Notes: a model not told the origin generated them from the letters alone. A stretch of 38,654 nt of DNA from JAHIGH01 sp964564035 (GCA_964564035.1 CAZLZN010000015.1:1-38654); one strand, 5' to 3'. Numbered from the stretch's first letter, positions 1 through 8,198 are shown. Numbers and translations: made by a program.

Positions 1-50
1 CGACGATTAGAAAGTGTATATAAAATCCGGGAGCTGTTTTTTGATAATGC

Positions 51-380
51 TTATTCGAAAGCGGCATTTTTGCCCAGGGGGCCGACGAGGTGGATGTGAA
101 GATGGCGAACAAGCTGTGCGCCGCCGCCATTTATGACTACTCTAAATCCTTTGTCTTTGAGACCTTCCCTAGCTACCATGTTTTGAACGACAGTGAAAAG
201 TTTTGAAAATAACGAGGGGTCGGCGACTTCAATGAAGTCTGCAATATGCTGTTTGGGAATTATCAGGATATGTATCGGCTTGATGGGATTGATATCGGGA
301 AAAACGATCGCATCCTCGTCTTCATAAAGGATTTTTGCTTCCAACTCTTTATTTATTATTTTACAAAAAATACACTCCAT
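51..380 (-). CDS. HIT-family (HINT-like) nucleotide hydrolase
   Basis: This 109-residue protein is a full-length histidine triad protein. The signature HLHIHLVG at residues 93-100 gives the His-x-His-x-His triad, and the N-terminus CIFCKI (Cys3, Cys6) matches the zinc-binding start of HINT-type members. The family hydrolyses nucleoside phosphoramidates and related AMP conjugates in the cytoplasm; the substrate here cannot be told from sequence. The ATG at 378-380 is directly preceded by an A/T-rich 7-bp-periodic spacer, and I see no clear Shine-Dalgarno site. It is transcribed in the same direction as the DHH-type gene upstream, about 110 nt away. Confidence 0.95.
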   Translation of the reverse strand: MECIFCKIINKELEAKILYEDEDAIVFPDINPIKPIHILIIPKQHIADFIEVADPSLFSKLFTVVQNMVAREGLKDKGFRVVINGGGAQLVRHLHIHLVGPLGKNAAFE

Positions 381-489
381 AACAATTTACAATTTTTAAT
401 TTAAAATTTGAAATGAATTTTCAATGCTTTAATTTTTAAATTTTTGTAAGTTTAATTTTGATTGAAAATTAAAAATTTCAAATTGAAAA
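381..489. repeat. A/T-rich heptad-periodic intergenic repeat, inverted
   Basis: The spacer between the HIT and DHH-type genes is built of 7-nt steps such as GAAAATT, AAAAATT, TCAAATT, GAAAATT near 455-488. The left half carries the reverse-complement pattern (for example AATTTTCAATG near 414-425), so the two halves could fold into a long imperfect A/T hairpin. No gene is present. Confidence 0.6.
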
Positions 490-1392
490 TTATATTTTCT
501 CTAGCACTTTGATTATATCATCAAGTTTCAGTTTGGTAGGCACCATTTTAGGATTTTTGGGGGTACCGTTAAGGAGCATTTTTTTGGATACATGAAGAAA
601 CCAGGTGGCATCAGGATCAATTTTTTTCAGCATTTCATAAGCAAGTGTCAAGTCAATTTCGTTTTTGTCCCTCTCTGAATCGGGTTTGGCTTTTATGCGG
701 ACGTAACCCTTGCGGGGGTCTTTGCGTACGACCAGAACATATCCCATTTTCTGTGCAAGTTTCAAAACGGTATCGTTCAGAGTTTCGAAGCCTAAGCCGG
801 TTCCGTATCTGGTGACAAATTTTTTTGCGTTTTCAATTTCTCTTTCCGCCCATATACGATTTTCAAAGGTGTGCATGAGAGCATTTAGACAATCGATTCC
901 GAATTTCAGATAAAAATCGTCCTGCTCCTGCTTCTCCTGCTTGAGACCCTCCAAAACACCGAGCAGGGAAAACTCATGATGATCGGCGGCAGGATTGCTC
1001 CAAAAAACTTCGCCGAAGTGGTCAATATCCACAACTATCCGGACGATCCTGGTTATTGCCTCAATATGAACATCGGACATGTGAATGCCGGCTTTGGCCA
1101 TCTCGGATTGCACATATTCCCAAGTCAGCGACATGCCGCAGACATTTTTGTCGGACGTCTGATGATGGTCAAGAGGTCCGAGTCCGGTGTCGACGTGGAT
1201 CACTTCGTCCTGGCTGATAATCTCAATGGGATCATTGGTATTTTGGTCTTTTAACTTCAGATCTTTATATCTGAGTCCCGCGGGAACGAAGCTGACCCCG
1301 GCGTTATCCCAGCCGGGTAAGAATCTTTTGATTAGCCAAACCGAGCCTATCGCGTCCCAATCCGGGGAGGTGTGAGTGACTACTATTTTCAT
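490..1392 (-). CDS. DHH/MYG1-like phosphoesterase family protein
   Basis: The 300-residue protein begins MKIVVTHTSPDWDAIG, with the T-H-x(3)-D-x-D arrangement (His7, Asp11, Asp13) seen at the start of DHH-superfamily phosphoesterases. HVDTGLGPLDHHQ follows (His66, Asp68, Asp75-His-His-Gln78), and DIDHFG lies near residues 122-127. These are the expected metal ligands of DHH or MYG1 (UPF0160)-type enzymes. It is probably a cytoplasmic metal-dependent phosphodiesterase or exonuclease acting on small nucleotides, but the substrate is unknown. A TATACT -10 box lies 10 nt before the ATG, which supports this start and a very short leader. Family placement is good; exact function is open. Confidence 0.75.
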   Translation of the reverse strand: MKIVVTHTSPDWDAIGSVWLIKRFLPGWDNAGVSFVPAGLRYKDLKLKDQNTNDPIEIISQDEVIHVDTGLGPLDHHQTSDKNVCGMSLTWEYVQSEMAKAGIHMSDVHIEAITRIVRIVVDIDHFGEVFWSNPAADHHEFSLLGVLEGLKQEKQEQDDFYLKFGIDCLNALMHTFENRIWAEREIENAKKFVTRYGTGLGFETLNDTVLKLAQKMGYVLVVRKDPRKGYVRIKAKPDSERDKNEIDLTLAYEMLKKIDPDATWFLHVSKKMLLNGTPKNPKMVPTKLKLDDIIKVLEKI

Positions 1393-1402
1393 AACAGGAT
1401 AG

Positions 1403-1408
1403 AGTATA
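1403..1408 (-). promoter_or_regulatory. -10 box, near-leaderless promoter of the DHH-type gene
   Basis: TATACT on the minus strand ends 10 nt before the ATG at 1392. A start about 7 nt downstream would leave a leader of roughly 4 nt. No convincing -35 was found; heptad repeats lie just upstream. Confidence 0.45.
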
Positions 1409-1419
1409 CATTAACAAAA

Positions 1420-1447
1420 CTCAAAGATCAAAAATCAAAGCTCAAAC
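1420..1447. repeat. Heptad repeat, (A/C)TCAAA(G/A/C) x4
   Basis: Four consecutive 7-mers are visible: CTCAAAG, ATCAAAA, ATCAAAG, CTCAAAC. The same family recurs at 15251-15299 and 27367-27415. Confidence 0.8.
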
Positions 1448-1546
1448 ACAATATTAAAGATAATTAATGTTTAGTTATAAATAGTAATTATTTTATTTGG
1501 AATTTGCGAATTAAGGTTGATTATTGACATGTAAAAAGCCGGAGAC

Positions 1547-1576
1547 TTGACAAAGATAAATAAAAAACTGAATAAT
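1547..1576 (+). promoter_or_regulatory. Promoter of the Pro/Ala-rich protein gene
   Basis: TTGACA (1547-1552), an 18-nt spacer and AATAAT (1571-1576). A second TTGACA lies at 1524-1529. The ATG at 1594 is preceded by AAGGA at 1582-1586, so this transcript may keep a short Shine-Dalgarno leader. Confidence 0.5.
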
Positions 1577-1593
1577 GAATTAAGGAATAAATT

Positions 1594-2133
1594 ATGGATC
1601 CGAAAACACTTGCGGGACTCGACCCGAAACTGAGAGAGACATATGAGAAGGTAATGGGCACAGCCGCATCTGCGAATCCCCAACCGGCAAGCCCTGCTCC
1701 AAGTGCGCCAACAGCAATCATTAGCAATACGCCAATACCGCCGCCTGTCATGCCCCAAGCGCCAACAGAGCCTAAGCCCGCGGATACGGCGGAAAGCGCG
1801 ATTCCGGCAGCGCCTGCAGAACAAAAAACGGACGTGTTATCATCTTCGCTTGAGGCAAATCCCGGCTTATCAGCTCAACCGGTACAACCGGCTGATTTGT
1901 CAAATTTACAGCCGAGCCTATCCGGAAGTCCTTTGCCGGGAAATGAAAGCGCTGCAATACTAAACAAGCCTCTTCAGCCCCTCCCCTCTCCGGCATCTGT
2001 AAATCATCAAGCGGCGCAGACCGGCGGAACATCGGGAGTTTTGAAAATTGTATATATTATTGCCGGAGTAATATTTTTTATAGTTTATGCTATTTTCTGG
2101 ATGAAGATCTTTAATTTCCCCCTGCCATTCTAA
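1594..2133 (+). CDS. Pro/Ala-rich tail-anchored protein of unknown function
   Basis: This 179-residue protein has three parts. A short conserved-looking N-terminal segment (MDPKTLAGLDPKLRETYEK) is followed by a long disordered region rich in Pro, Ala and Ser (about 25-145). A single C-terminal membrane helix spans about residues 149-170, and only about nine residues follow it. The layout predicts a cytoplasmic N-terminus with a C-terminal membrane anchor. Proteins with a similar N-terminus and a C-terminal helix occur in CPR genomes as far as I recall, but no function is established. It converges on the gene at 2154-2678. Confidence 0.7.
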   Translation: MDPKTLAGLDPKLRETYEKVMGTAASANPQPASPAPSAPTAIISNTPIPPPVMPQAPTEPKPADTAESAIPAAPAEQKTDVLSSSLEANPGLSAQPVQPADLSNLQPSLSGSPLPGNESAAILNKPLQPLPSPASVNHQAAQTGGTSGVLKIVYIIAGVIFFIVYAIFWMKIFNFPLPF

Positions 2134-2153
2134 GGCGGGAATCGCTTTGTACA

Positions 2154-2678
2154 TTACTCTGCTACCAATATCCTATTTGAGGAAATATAACACATGGCGT
2201 TATCTTTAATTACTTTGCCTGTTATTTCCGTTCTTCCAGATAGTTTCCTGTTGTGTTTTTTTATTTTTCTTTTGTATTCGTCCATTCCGTCTGCGAAAAA
2301 TGTGTAAGTATGAATTATTTTTGTATTTTGACCAGGGGAATCCAATGTGTTTTTTAAATCGAAAATGTATTGTATTTTTTCGTGTATACCAGCATTTGTC
2401 CACAGGCATTCTTCCAGCCCCTTTGCTGCTGCTTTACTAGCATGCGGTTTTTGAGGCTTACAATCATGCGTATTTGTGAATATTTCAGTAGAAATTGTGT
2501 CTACCGAAATATCGGCCGGGTAACCGGTGACCTTTATTTCCTGGCCTTCAAACTTACAGGGTGCTTTTGAAAAATCAGCCAATGTTACTTCCCTAGCGCC
2601 GGACGCGCAGGCTGAAGTCTGTCCGAGTATCATGCCCGCTACAGCCATTGTTCTTCCAATTTCTTTATAATTTCCCAT
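2154..2678 (-). CDS. Secreted or lipid-anchored cysteine-rich protein, unknown
   Basis: The 174-residue product starts with a short basic segment and a hydrophobic stretch ending MILGQTSACASG (about residues 17-28), which resembles a signal peptide with a weak lipobox (T-S-A-C, Cys25). The mature part has several cysteines (in SKAPCKFEGQ, THDCKP, LEECLW and NAMCYI), consistent with an extracytoplasmic disulfide-containing domain. Repeated short phrases such as EIKVTGYP and RTEITGKVI suggest a small beta-rich, OB-like fold, but that is a guess. The promoter TTGAAA-16-TAAAAT sits 6 nt before the ATG and so supports this start. It is divergent from the HAD gene at 2770. Confidence 0.65.
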   Translation of the reverse strand: MGNYKEIGRTMAVAGMILGQTSACASGAREVTLADFSKAPCKFEGQEIKVTGYPADISVDTISTEIFTNTHDCKPQKPHASKAAAKGLEECLWTNAGIHEKIQYIFDLKNTLDSPGQNTKIIHTYTFFADGMDEYKRKIKKHNRKLSGRTEITGKVIKDNAMCYISSNRILVAE

Positions 2679-2684
2679 TATGTG

Positions 2685-2712
2685 ATTTTAGTGATTATTC
2701 TATAGATTTCAA
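2685..2712 (-). promoter_or_regulatory. Leaderless promoter of the secreted Cys-rich gene
   Basis: TTGAAA (2707-2712), a 16-nt spacer and TAAAAT (2685-2690) lie 6 nt before the ATG at 2678. Transcription should start at or within a base or two of the start codon. Confidence 0.6.
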
Positions 2713-2732
2713 CTATTTTAAAATTTTCGATT

Positions 2733-2762
2733 TTGTTAGAATATAACCAACGAAGATACAAT
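2733..2762 (+). promoter_or_regulatory. Leaderless promoter of the HAD phosphatase gene
   Basis: TTGTTA (2733-2738), an 18-nt spacer and TACAAT (2757-2762) are followed after 7 nt by the ATG at 2770. It is back to back with the promoter at 2685-2712, the two -35 boxes being about 20 nt apart. Confidence 0.6.
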
Positions 2763-2769
2763 CTCTAAT

Positions 2770-3621
2770 ATGAATGTAGAAAATATAGATAAATTTCCAG
2801 ATACTGCTTATATTTTTGATGTAGACGGGGTTTTGACGGATACGCAAGCTAAACGCGTTGAGAAACAGGAATTGTTTGATGAGTTAATTAAACGATTGCA
2901 CAGCGGCTTCCCTATCGGTATAAACACCGGAAGATCTTTGGATTTTATAATCAAGGAAGTACTTGAGCCTTTGGAATTGAGGGTCAAAGATAAAAAACTA
3001 CTTCAGGATTTAATCGCGATCGGAGAAAAAGGCGCGGCCTGGATAACTTATGATGTTAAAGGTAAAAGGACAGAAAAAATTGATGAGAATATTATTGTTC
3101 CGCAAATAATTCAATCCGAAGTTAAATCGCTTATTGTTAATACGCAATATTCCGGCTTAATGTTTTATGACGACTCGAAGCATACGATGGTGAGCATCGA
3201 AGAGTTGCCCGAAAGCGAACGCCGCGGAACTCACGAGGATTTTAAAACAGCTCAATTATGTTTAAATTCTGATCTGGTGAAGCTAATTTCAAAACATAAT
3301 TTTCAAAATGAATTAAAAATCGATCCGACCCGGATTGCAACCGATATTGAAAATAAACATGTCGGAAAAGCTCTTGGGGCGAGAAAATTTGTTGAAATAT
3401 TTAAAGATAGAGGAATAAAACCGAAAAAATATATCGGATTTGGTGACAGCATATCGGATTACGAAATGTATGAGGAATTAAAGCGGATAGGTAAAAATGT
3501 GCAGTTCGTTTTCGTTGGCGGACGAGAACACCTCCCGCGCAATAATGTTGATGGCGTGATATTTACTAAACAGCATGTAGACAGAGGGACGCTTGAATAT
3601 CTGCAAGGCGAAACTTTTTAA
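2770..3621 (+). CDS. HAD-superfamily (subclass IIB-like) phosphatase
   Basis: The 283-residue protein carries all four HAD motifs: motif I FDVDGVLTD (nucleophile Asp17, acid/base Asp19), motif II INTGRS (Thr53), motif III with Lys200 in HVGKALG, and motif IV GFGDSISDYEMYE (Asp226, Asp230). The cap lies between motifs II and III, as in Cof/sucrose-phosphatase/MPGP-type (IIB) enzymes, which dephosphorylate sugar phosphates and similar small molecules. The substrate is not identifiable. It lies alone, divergent from the Cys-rich secreted gene, with its own leaderless promoter. No signal peptide, so cytoplasmic. Confidence 0.85.
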   Translation: MNVENIDKFPDTAYIFDVDGVLTDTQAKRVEKQELFDELIKRLHSGFPIGINTGRSLDFIIKEVLEPLELRVKDKKLLQDLIAIGEKGAAWITYDVKGKRTEKIDENIIVPQIIQSEVKSLIVNTQYSGLMFYDDSKHTMVSIEELPESERRGTHEDFKTAQLCLNSDLVKLISKHNFQNELKIDPTRIATDIENKHVGKALGARKFVEIFKDRGIKPKKYIGFGDSISDYEMYEELKRIGKNVQFVFVGGREHLPRNNVDGVIFTKQHVDRGTLEYLQGETF

Positions 3622-3827
3622 ATAATAAACCCCGGGAAGTACAAACGACTCATTTGCTTAATCAGTATAATAAAATCTCAGTAATTAAATAGTCCACATA
3701 AATTTAAACCAAAACATAATCAATATTTTTAGAGAAACCCTGTCTAGTTAGTTGTAAGTTGCAGTATGTTTTAAATTGTTTCGGCTTGGGTAAAAGTATC
3801 TTGACCAAAGAATAGGTCATGAAGAGT

Positions 3828-4265
3828 CTATTTTACGCGCTTTGGTTGAACCAAGGCTTCTTCAGCAGCTTTAACCAGATATCTATCATGAATTCTGAAA
3901 TCCCCATGACCGGGAAGCGTTTTATCTTGTTGAACCTTTTGCAGAAAACAAGCTGCGGAGTCTACTATAGCGTTAAGCTGATGGTCTTTTACTTTAGCCA
4001 GTACGTCAGCTTTCTGTTTAGGAGTTATCAGACCATCCATACCTCCTCCTCTTATGCGCATACCATTAAGGAGGCCGCTAACAACAGTCATTAAGCCGGT
4101 CCCTTCAATTAGCCTTATGTCAGTCCCATCTTCGGCGGGCAAAGCGGATGCAAATGCAGAACGATATCTATCGTATTCTTGTCCAGCAACTGACATAACT
4201 TTGCGGTCTAATTCTTCAATTCTTTTATCTAATGCAAGTTGCCGATCTCCTTGTTCAAATTCCAT
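3828..4265 (-). CDS. Hypothetical protein, soluble, helical
   Basis: The product is about 145 residues, beginning MEFEQGDRQLALDKR. The reading frame is open up to a TTG at 4301, but that TTG belongs to a TTGACA -35 box, so the ATG at 4263-4265 is chosen. The N-terminal 40 residues are charged and helical, the centre has a Gly-rich patch (RIRGGGMDGL), and the C-terminus is mixed charged. No signal peptide, membrane segment or known motif is visible and I do not recognise the family. It converges on the HAD gene across about 200 nt of A/T-rich sequence that contains no gene. Confidence 0.65.
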   Translation of the reverse strand: MEFEQGDRQLALDKRIEELDRKVMSVAGQEYDRYRSAFASALPAEDGTDIRLIEGTGLMTVVSGLLNGMRIRGGGMDGLITPKQKADVLAKVKDHQLNAIVDSAACFLQKVQQDKTLPGHGDFRIHDRYLVKAAEEALVQPKRVK

Positions 4266-4272
4266 GAAACTT

Positions 4273-4301
4273 ATATTATCATTAACTAATTTATTTGTCA
4301 A
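4273..4301 (-). promoter_or_regulatory. Consensus leaderless promoter
   Basis: TTGACA (4296-4301), a 17-nt spacer and TAATAT (4273-4278), then 7 nt to the ATG at 4265. It is the clearest leaderless case in the window, and it fixes the start of the downstream gene. Confidence 0.75.
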
Positions 4302-4377
4302 TAGTTATTTTTATAGGATCTTTGAAGATTATTGAAAGCCTCCCTTTCCAAATCTATTATTGGATTTTATTATATCC

Positions 4378-5622
4378 TTATTGAGAATTGTACTTGATTA
4401 TTAATTGGTCTATAGTAATTAACTCTATTTTCCCGCTTTTTCTGTCTTTGACTTCTATTTTGTCTCCGGTTTTCGGACTTATCACCAGGCGCTGAGGGAT
4501 GCCGATCAGATCCGCGTCGGCAAATTTCTGGCCCGCGCCAATATCGCGGTCATCAATTAAAACTTCAATTCCGGAATCTTGTAATTTCTTATAAGCATTC
4601 TCAACTTTTTCTGTCATTTTAGGGTCGTTATTCGTAAGGCCTATCAAATGAACATCATATGGCGCGATCGTATCCGGCCAAATGATGCCCCGGTCATCAT
4701 GATATTTCTCAACAACGATTCCCATTACCCGGGATATGCCTATTCCATAACAACCCATAACAGGGTATTTTTTGCTACCGTCCTGGGCCGTAACTGAAAA
4801 TTCAAAATCCTTTGTATACTTTTGGCCCAGATCAAAAACATTGCCTGCTTCAGACGCACGCGCCATACTCAAAGCGGATTTTTGACACCGCGGACATATA
4901 TCTCCTTCTTTTACCTTCGCGATTTCCACATTCACACAAAAGTCGCATGCTTCACAATAAAATATATCATCCTCCCCTGCCTCGGTCAGGATCATGAATT
5001 CATATGAGATTTTTTTGCTGAAACTGCCGCCTGATGCCTCAGTTACTTTGGCAGTTAGACCGAGCCTGCTATATATCTTCAGATAAGCCTTTTGCACTTC
5101 ATCGTAAAATCTGTCGAAGTCCTCCTGGGTTTCATGAAAGCTGTACATGTCTTTCATATAGAATTCGCGCCCTCGCAATATCCCTGACTTCGCACGCAGT
5201 TCGTCCCGATATTTCCAGTGTATTTGGTATACCGCAAGAGGCAGATCCTGATAAGATTTTACATATTGTTTAGTCAGCGGCGTTACTACTTCTTCTTCGC
5301 TTTGTCCGAGGGCATATTGCTTCTGCGTCCTTGATTCGATCTTGAATAAAACATCAATCCCTTCCCACCCTCCGGTTGTTTCCCAATTTATTTTCGGATG
5401 GAGTACAGGCATAAGAATTTCACGGCCGCCGACATTATCCATTTCCTCGCGTACTATGTTTTCTATTTTTCGTAGCACGCGTAATCCCAAGGGTAAATAG
5501 CTATAAACGCCTGCCATGAGCTGATTTACATAGCCTGCCTGTGTTAGAAGTTTATGGTTAACCGTATCTGCATCCTTGGGAGGCTGTTTTAATGTTTTAG
5601 CAAAAAGCGAAGAATATCTCAT
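4378..5622 (-). CDS. proS: Prolyl-tRNA synthetase, short form without editing domain
   Basis: This 414-residue class II synthetase charges tRNA(Pro). The N-terminal core contains the ADTVNHKLLTQAGYV start typical of bacterial ProS, motif 2 around GREFYMKDMYSFH (151-163), motif 3 GCYGIGISRVMG (290-301), and a C-terminal anticodon-binding domain with IDDRDIGAGQKFADADLIG (about 356-374). Bacterial ProS is usually about 570 residues, with a roughly 180-residue editing insertion between motifs 2 and 3. Here that interval is short, so the cis-editing domain is absent. A compact cysteine cluster (Cys223, 226, 229, 243, 246) may bind zinc. It starts 5 nt after the gnd stop codon, so it is co-transcribed and probably translationally coupled to gnd. 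Confidence 0.95.
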   Translation of the reverse strand: MRYSSLFAKTLKQPPKDADTVNHKLLTQAGYVNQLMAGVYSYLPLGLRVLRKIENIVREEMDNVGGREILMPVLHPKINWETTGGWEGIDVLFKIESRTQKQYALGQSEEEVVTPLTKQYVKSYQDLPLAVYQIHWKYRDELRAKSGILRGREFYMKDMYSFHETQEDFDRFYDEVQKAYLKIYSRLGLTAKVTEASGGSFSKKISYEFMILTEAGEDDIFYCEACDFCVNVEIAKVKEGDICPRCQKSALSMARASEAGNVFDLGQKYTKDFEFSVTAQDGSKKYPVMGCYGIGISRVMGIVVEKYHDDRGIIWPDTIAPYDVHLIGLTNNDPKMTEKVENAYKKLQDSGIEVLIDDRDIGAGQKFADADLIGIPQRLVISPKTGDKIEVKDRKSGKIELITIDQLIIKYNSQ

Positions 5623-5627
5623 CTGGT

Positions 5628-6563
5628 CTAACTTCCTTTTTGGACAGAGTGGCCGCCGAATTGATTTCTAAGCGCGGCGACCATTTTGGCGGCAAATGTA
5701 TTCTGAACTGCTTTATCATACTGGGATTTGTCGCGGAATTTGAGGGACTCCTCGATGACATTGACCGGAACTTTTAATTCCTTACCGGCTTCGATTGTCC
5801 ACTTGCCTTCTCCGGTTGAGGCGATAATGCCGTCTATTTTCATGAAATCAGGATCCTGCAGAGCGCTTACTGCCATATCGGTCAAAAAACTTCTGACAAT
5901 ACTTCCCTGCTGATAAATAATTCCAACATCAAGAAGGTTCAGATTATATTCTGATCTGGCCAAAACCCCAAAACCTTCGGCTATAGCCTGCATCATACCA
6001 TACTCGATTCCGTTGTGGACCATTTTGACGAAATGTCCGGCTCCTCCCTCTCCAAAGTAATTGTAGCCGGCACCGGGTTTGGATAAGCTCTCAAGCGCGG
6101 GCTGGATATAGTCGTAACCGTCCCTACTGCCTCCGGCCATGATGCAAAATCCGTCTTCAAGACCATGTATACCGCCCGATACGCCAATACCTAAATATTT
6201 TATACCTTTGGGAGAAAGTTCTTTGTAGCGGCGCTCTGTGTCTTTGTAGTTGGAATTGCCGCCATCGATAATTATATCTCCGGGCTCGGTCATAGGCGCA
6301 ATTTCGGAAAGGATCGTATCTGTTGCTTCGCCTGCCGGAAGCATAAGCCAAAAGACACGCGGTTTAACAAGTGATTCGCGCAGGCCTTCAATGCTGAAAG
6401 AAAGTTTCAGCTTGCCGCTGACGACGTAATCCGATTTTTCGATCTTGATTTGGTCAATAATTTCTTTGGATCTGTTCCAGGCGACAACTTCATGTCCTTC
6501 AGATAGAAGTTTTTCGAGGATTCCCCTTCCCATTTTGCCAAGTCCCAATAATCCGATCTGCAT
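5628..6563 (-). CDS. gnd: 6-phosphogluconate dehydrogenase (decarboxylating), short form
   Basis: The 311-residue enzyme converts 6-phosphogluconate to ribulose 5-phosphate plus CO2 and a reduced nicotinamide nucleotide. It shows the Rossmann motif GLGKMG (7-12), IIDGGNSNYKDT (98-109), the substrate loop GVSGGIHG (127-134) and the catalytic block KMVHNGIEYGMMQ (Lys180, His183, Asn184, Glu187). It belongs to the roughly 300-residue class, lacking the long C-terminal region of the 470-residue E. coli type. After the Rossmann repeat the residue is N30-R31-S32, and cofactor preference cannot be settled by eye. It lies between zwf and proS, separated from zwf by a heptad repeat. Confidence 0.95.
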   Translation of the reverse strand: MQIGLLGLGKMGRGILEKLLSEGHEVVAWNRSKEIIDQIKIEKSDYVVSGKLKLSFSIEGLRESLVKPRVFWLMLPAGEATDTILSEIAPMTEPGDIIIDGGNSNYKDTERRYKELSPKGIKYLGIGVSGGIHGLEDGFCIMAGGSRDGYDYIQPALESLSKPGAGYNYFGEGGAGHFVKMVHNGIEYGMMQAIAEGFGVLARSEYNLNLLDVGIIYQQGSIVRSFLTDMAVSALQDPDFMKIDGIIASTGEGKWTIEAGKELKVPVNVIEESLKFRDKSQYDKAVQNTFAAKMVAALRNQFGGHSVQKGS

Positions 6564-6572
6564 GGTTTTAGT

Positions 6573-6606
6573 ATAAAGTATTAAGTATAAAGTATCAAGT
6601 ATTAAG
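6573..6606. repeat. Heptad repeat, AT(A/T/C)AAGT x5
   Basis: Units in the spacer between zwf and gnd read ATAAAGT, ATTAAGT, ATAAAGT, ATCAAGT, ATTAAG. The same family occurs at 32514-32534 and 38597-38654. Confidence 0.85.
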
Positions 6607-6621
6607 CGCTAGAAATACCCT

Positions 6622-8097
6622 CTATTCGATCCATTTTCGGCCGTCTGCGGCGAGGAGGCTGTCTGCTTCCGCGGGGCCCCAGGTTCCTTCTTCGTATTCA
6701 TAAATTTTGCTCTCTGCGCCTGAGTCTTCTTCTTTCCATTTGTCCATGATCTGAGAAACCAGTATCCATGAGTATTCAAGTTCATCCGACCTGTTGAAAA
6801 GCATCTGGTCGCCGGCAAAAATATCCATGAGTAAAGTTTCGTACGCCTCATCACCATGTTCGCCGAATTCTTCTTTGTAGGAAAATTTCATCTCGACAGT
6901 ATCAAGCTTGAGTTTAGGATTATTTTTTAATAAATCGCGATCATTGCCCGGATGCTTGACGACGACGCGCATGCTGATTCCTTCGTTGGGCTGAATTCTG
7001 ATAGTCAATACATTTTCTATCTCGGGACAACCGTATTCTTTGAAAAGCAGGTGGCAAGTCTGGATAAAAACCATTTTGATCTCGACCATATTCTTGGGCA
7101 TTTTTTTACCCGCCCTGATATAAAACGGCACGCCTTTAAGCCTCTTGGTGTCGACGTAAAGTTTCATGGCCGCAAAGGTTTCGGTTTTGGAGCCGGGTTT
7201 GATATTTTGCTCATCGTGATAGCCTTTGTACTGGCCGCGGATTACGTCTGACGCCGCGTCAAATCGAATAGCTTTTATGGCCTCCGCTCTGGCGTCACGG
7301 ATTGCTTCTTTTGAAAAGCTGTCCGGCTGTCCCATGGCAATTGTCGCGAGTATCTGGACCAAGTGATTTTGGGCTACATCGCGCAAAATTCCGATATCGT
7401 CAAAAAAACTGCCTCTGTTTTCGACGCCTTTTTTTTCGGCAAATGTCACCTGAACGTGGTCTATATAATAACTGCTCCAGACAGGCTCAAAAATTCCGTT
7501 GGCGAACCTGAAAGCGAGCATATTTTGGACGGTTTCTTTGGCGAGATAGTGGTCAACGCGGTAGATCTGTTTTTCCTCAAACATTTCCGCAAGTTTCTTG
7601 TCTAGCTCGCGGGCGTTCTCCAAATCTTTGCCAAATGGTTTTTCGATCGCGAGCCTTGTCCATTTTTCAGATCCTTGACCGCATCCTTCGGAGAGCTTGG
7701 ATTCTTTGAGGTTATTGAGTATCTGCATATATTTGTCAGGAGGCGTTGCGAGATAAAAGAGCCTGGTGATGCAGGCTCCGATTTCTTTGTCAAACGTATT
7801 CAGTCTCTTGTTGAGACCGGTGTAGCTTTCGAGTTCGTCAAACATGCCGTTTGTGAAATAAATGTTTTGGAGAAATTCTTCTTTTTTGGTTTTATCAATT
7901 TTTTCATCCGCGAGCCAGTTTTCACGGATCATTTTGCGGTAATCGTCGTCGGTGAGTTTGCGCCTTGAGAATCCGATTATATAGAATTTGCTGCCGAGGC
8001 GGCCTTTTTCATACAGTGAAAATAATGCCGGGATGAGTTTGTGGCGCGCGAGATCCCCTGTCGCGCCGAAGATTACTATCACAAAAGGTGAGGCCAT
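6622..8097 (-). CDS. zwf: Glucose-6-phosphate 1-dehydrogenase
   Basis: The 491-residue protein is a full-length G6PDH, oxidising glucose 6-phosphate to 6-phosphogluconolactone. Visible motifs are the N-terminal nucleotide-binding GATGDLA (11-17), EKPFG (152-156) and the active-site signature RVDHYLAKE (180-188), equivalent to the family's R-I-D-H-Y-L-G-K-E, with catalytic Asp182/His183. It is the first gene of a minus-strand zwf-gnd-proS unit, and pgl lies 1.5 kb upstream on the same strand. A TATAAT 11 nt before the ATG supports the start and suggests a leader of only about 5 nt. Confidence 0.97.
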   Translation of the reverse strand: MASPFVIVIFGATGDLARHKLIPALFSLYEKGRLGSKFYIIGFSRRKLTDDDYRKMIRENWLADEKIDKTKKEEFLQNIYFTNGMFDELESYTGLNKRLNTFDKEIGACITRLFYLATPPDKYMQILNNLKESKLSEGCGQGSEKWTRLAIEKPFGKDLENARELDKKLAEMFEEKQIYRVDHYLAKETVQNMLAFRFANGIFEPVWSSYYIDHVQVTFAEKKGVENRGSFFDDIGILRDVAQNHLVQILATIAMGQPDSFSKEAIRDARAEAIKAIRFDAASDVIRGQYKGYHDEQNIKPGSKTETFAAMKLYVDTKRLKGVPFYIRAGKKMPKNMVEIKMVFIQTCHLLFKEYGCPEIENVLTIRIQPNEGISMRVVVKHPGNDRDLLKNNPKLKLDTVEMKFSYKEEFGEHGDEAYETLLMDIFAGDQMLFNRSDELEYSWILVSQIMDKWKEEDSGAESKIYEYEEGTWGPAEADSLLAADGRKWIE

Positions 8098-8108
8098 AAG
8101 ATTAGTTT

Positions 8109-8114
8109 ATTATA
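8109..8114 (-). promoter_or_regulatory. -10 box of the zwf-gnd-proS unit
   Basis: TATAAT on the minus strand, 11 nt before the zwf ATG; the -35 region is weak. It lies next to the divergent promoter of the gene at 8199. Confidence 0.5.
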
Positions 8115-8148
8115 GACATTAATAATTTAAAATACTAGATGTTCAAAA

Positions 8149-8196
8149 GTCCTATAATATGTTGACATTATAATTTTTTCTGATATAATATAGGAC
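8149..8196. promoter_or_regulatory. Inverted repeat bracketing a promoter (possible operator)
   Basis: GTCCTATA at 8149-8156 and its exact reverse complement TATAGGAC at 8189-8196 flank the -35/-10 boxes of the gene at 8199. The right arm covers the predicted transcription start. The arms could be a regulator's half-sites, but A/T-rich sequence makes chance likely. Confidence 0.3.
8162..8189 (+). promoter_or_regulatory. Strong near-leaderless promoter of the small lipoprotein gene
   Basis: TTGACA (8162-8167), a 16-nt spacer and TATAAT (8184-8189) preceded by TGA (extended -10). The ATG at 8199 is 9 nt beyond the -10, so the leader is about 2-3 nt. Confidence 0.7.
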
Positions 8197-8198
8197 GT

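Noticed and set aside
1471..1824. Minus-strand Arg/Cys-rich open frame opposite the Pro/Ala-rich gene
   Set aside because: Its composition is that expected from the complement of Pro/Ala codons, and the plus-strand gene has a promoter, ribosome site and membrane anchor.
4266..4301. Upstream TTG start for the gene at 3828-4265
   Set aside because: The TTG is the first three bases of a TTGACA -35 box with a -10 at perfect 17-nt spacing, so it is not transcribed as part of this mRNA.
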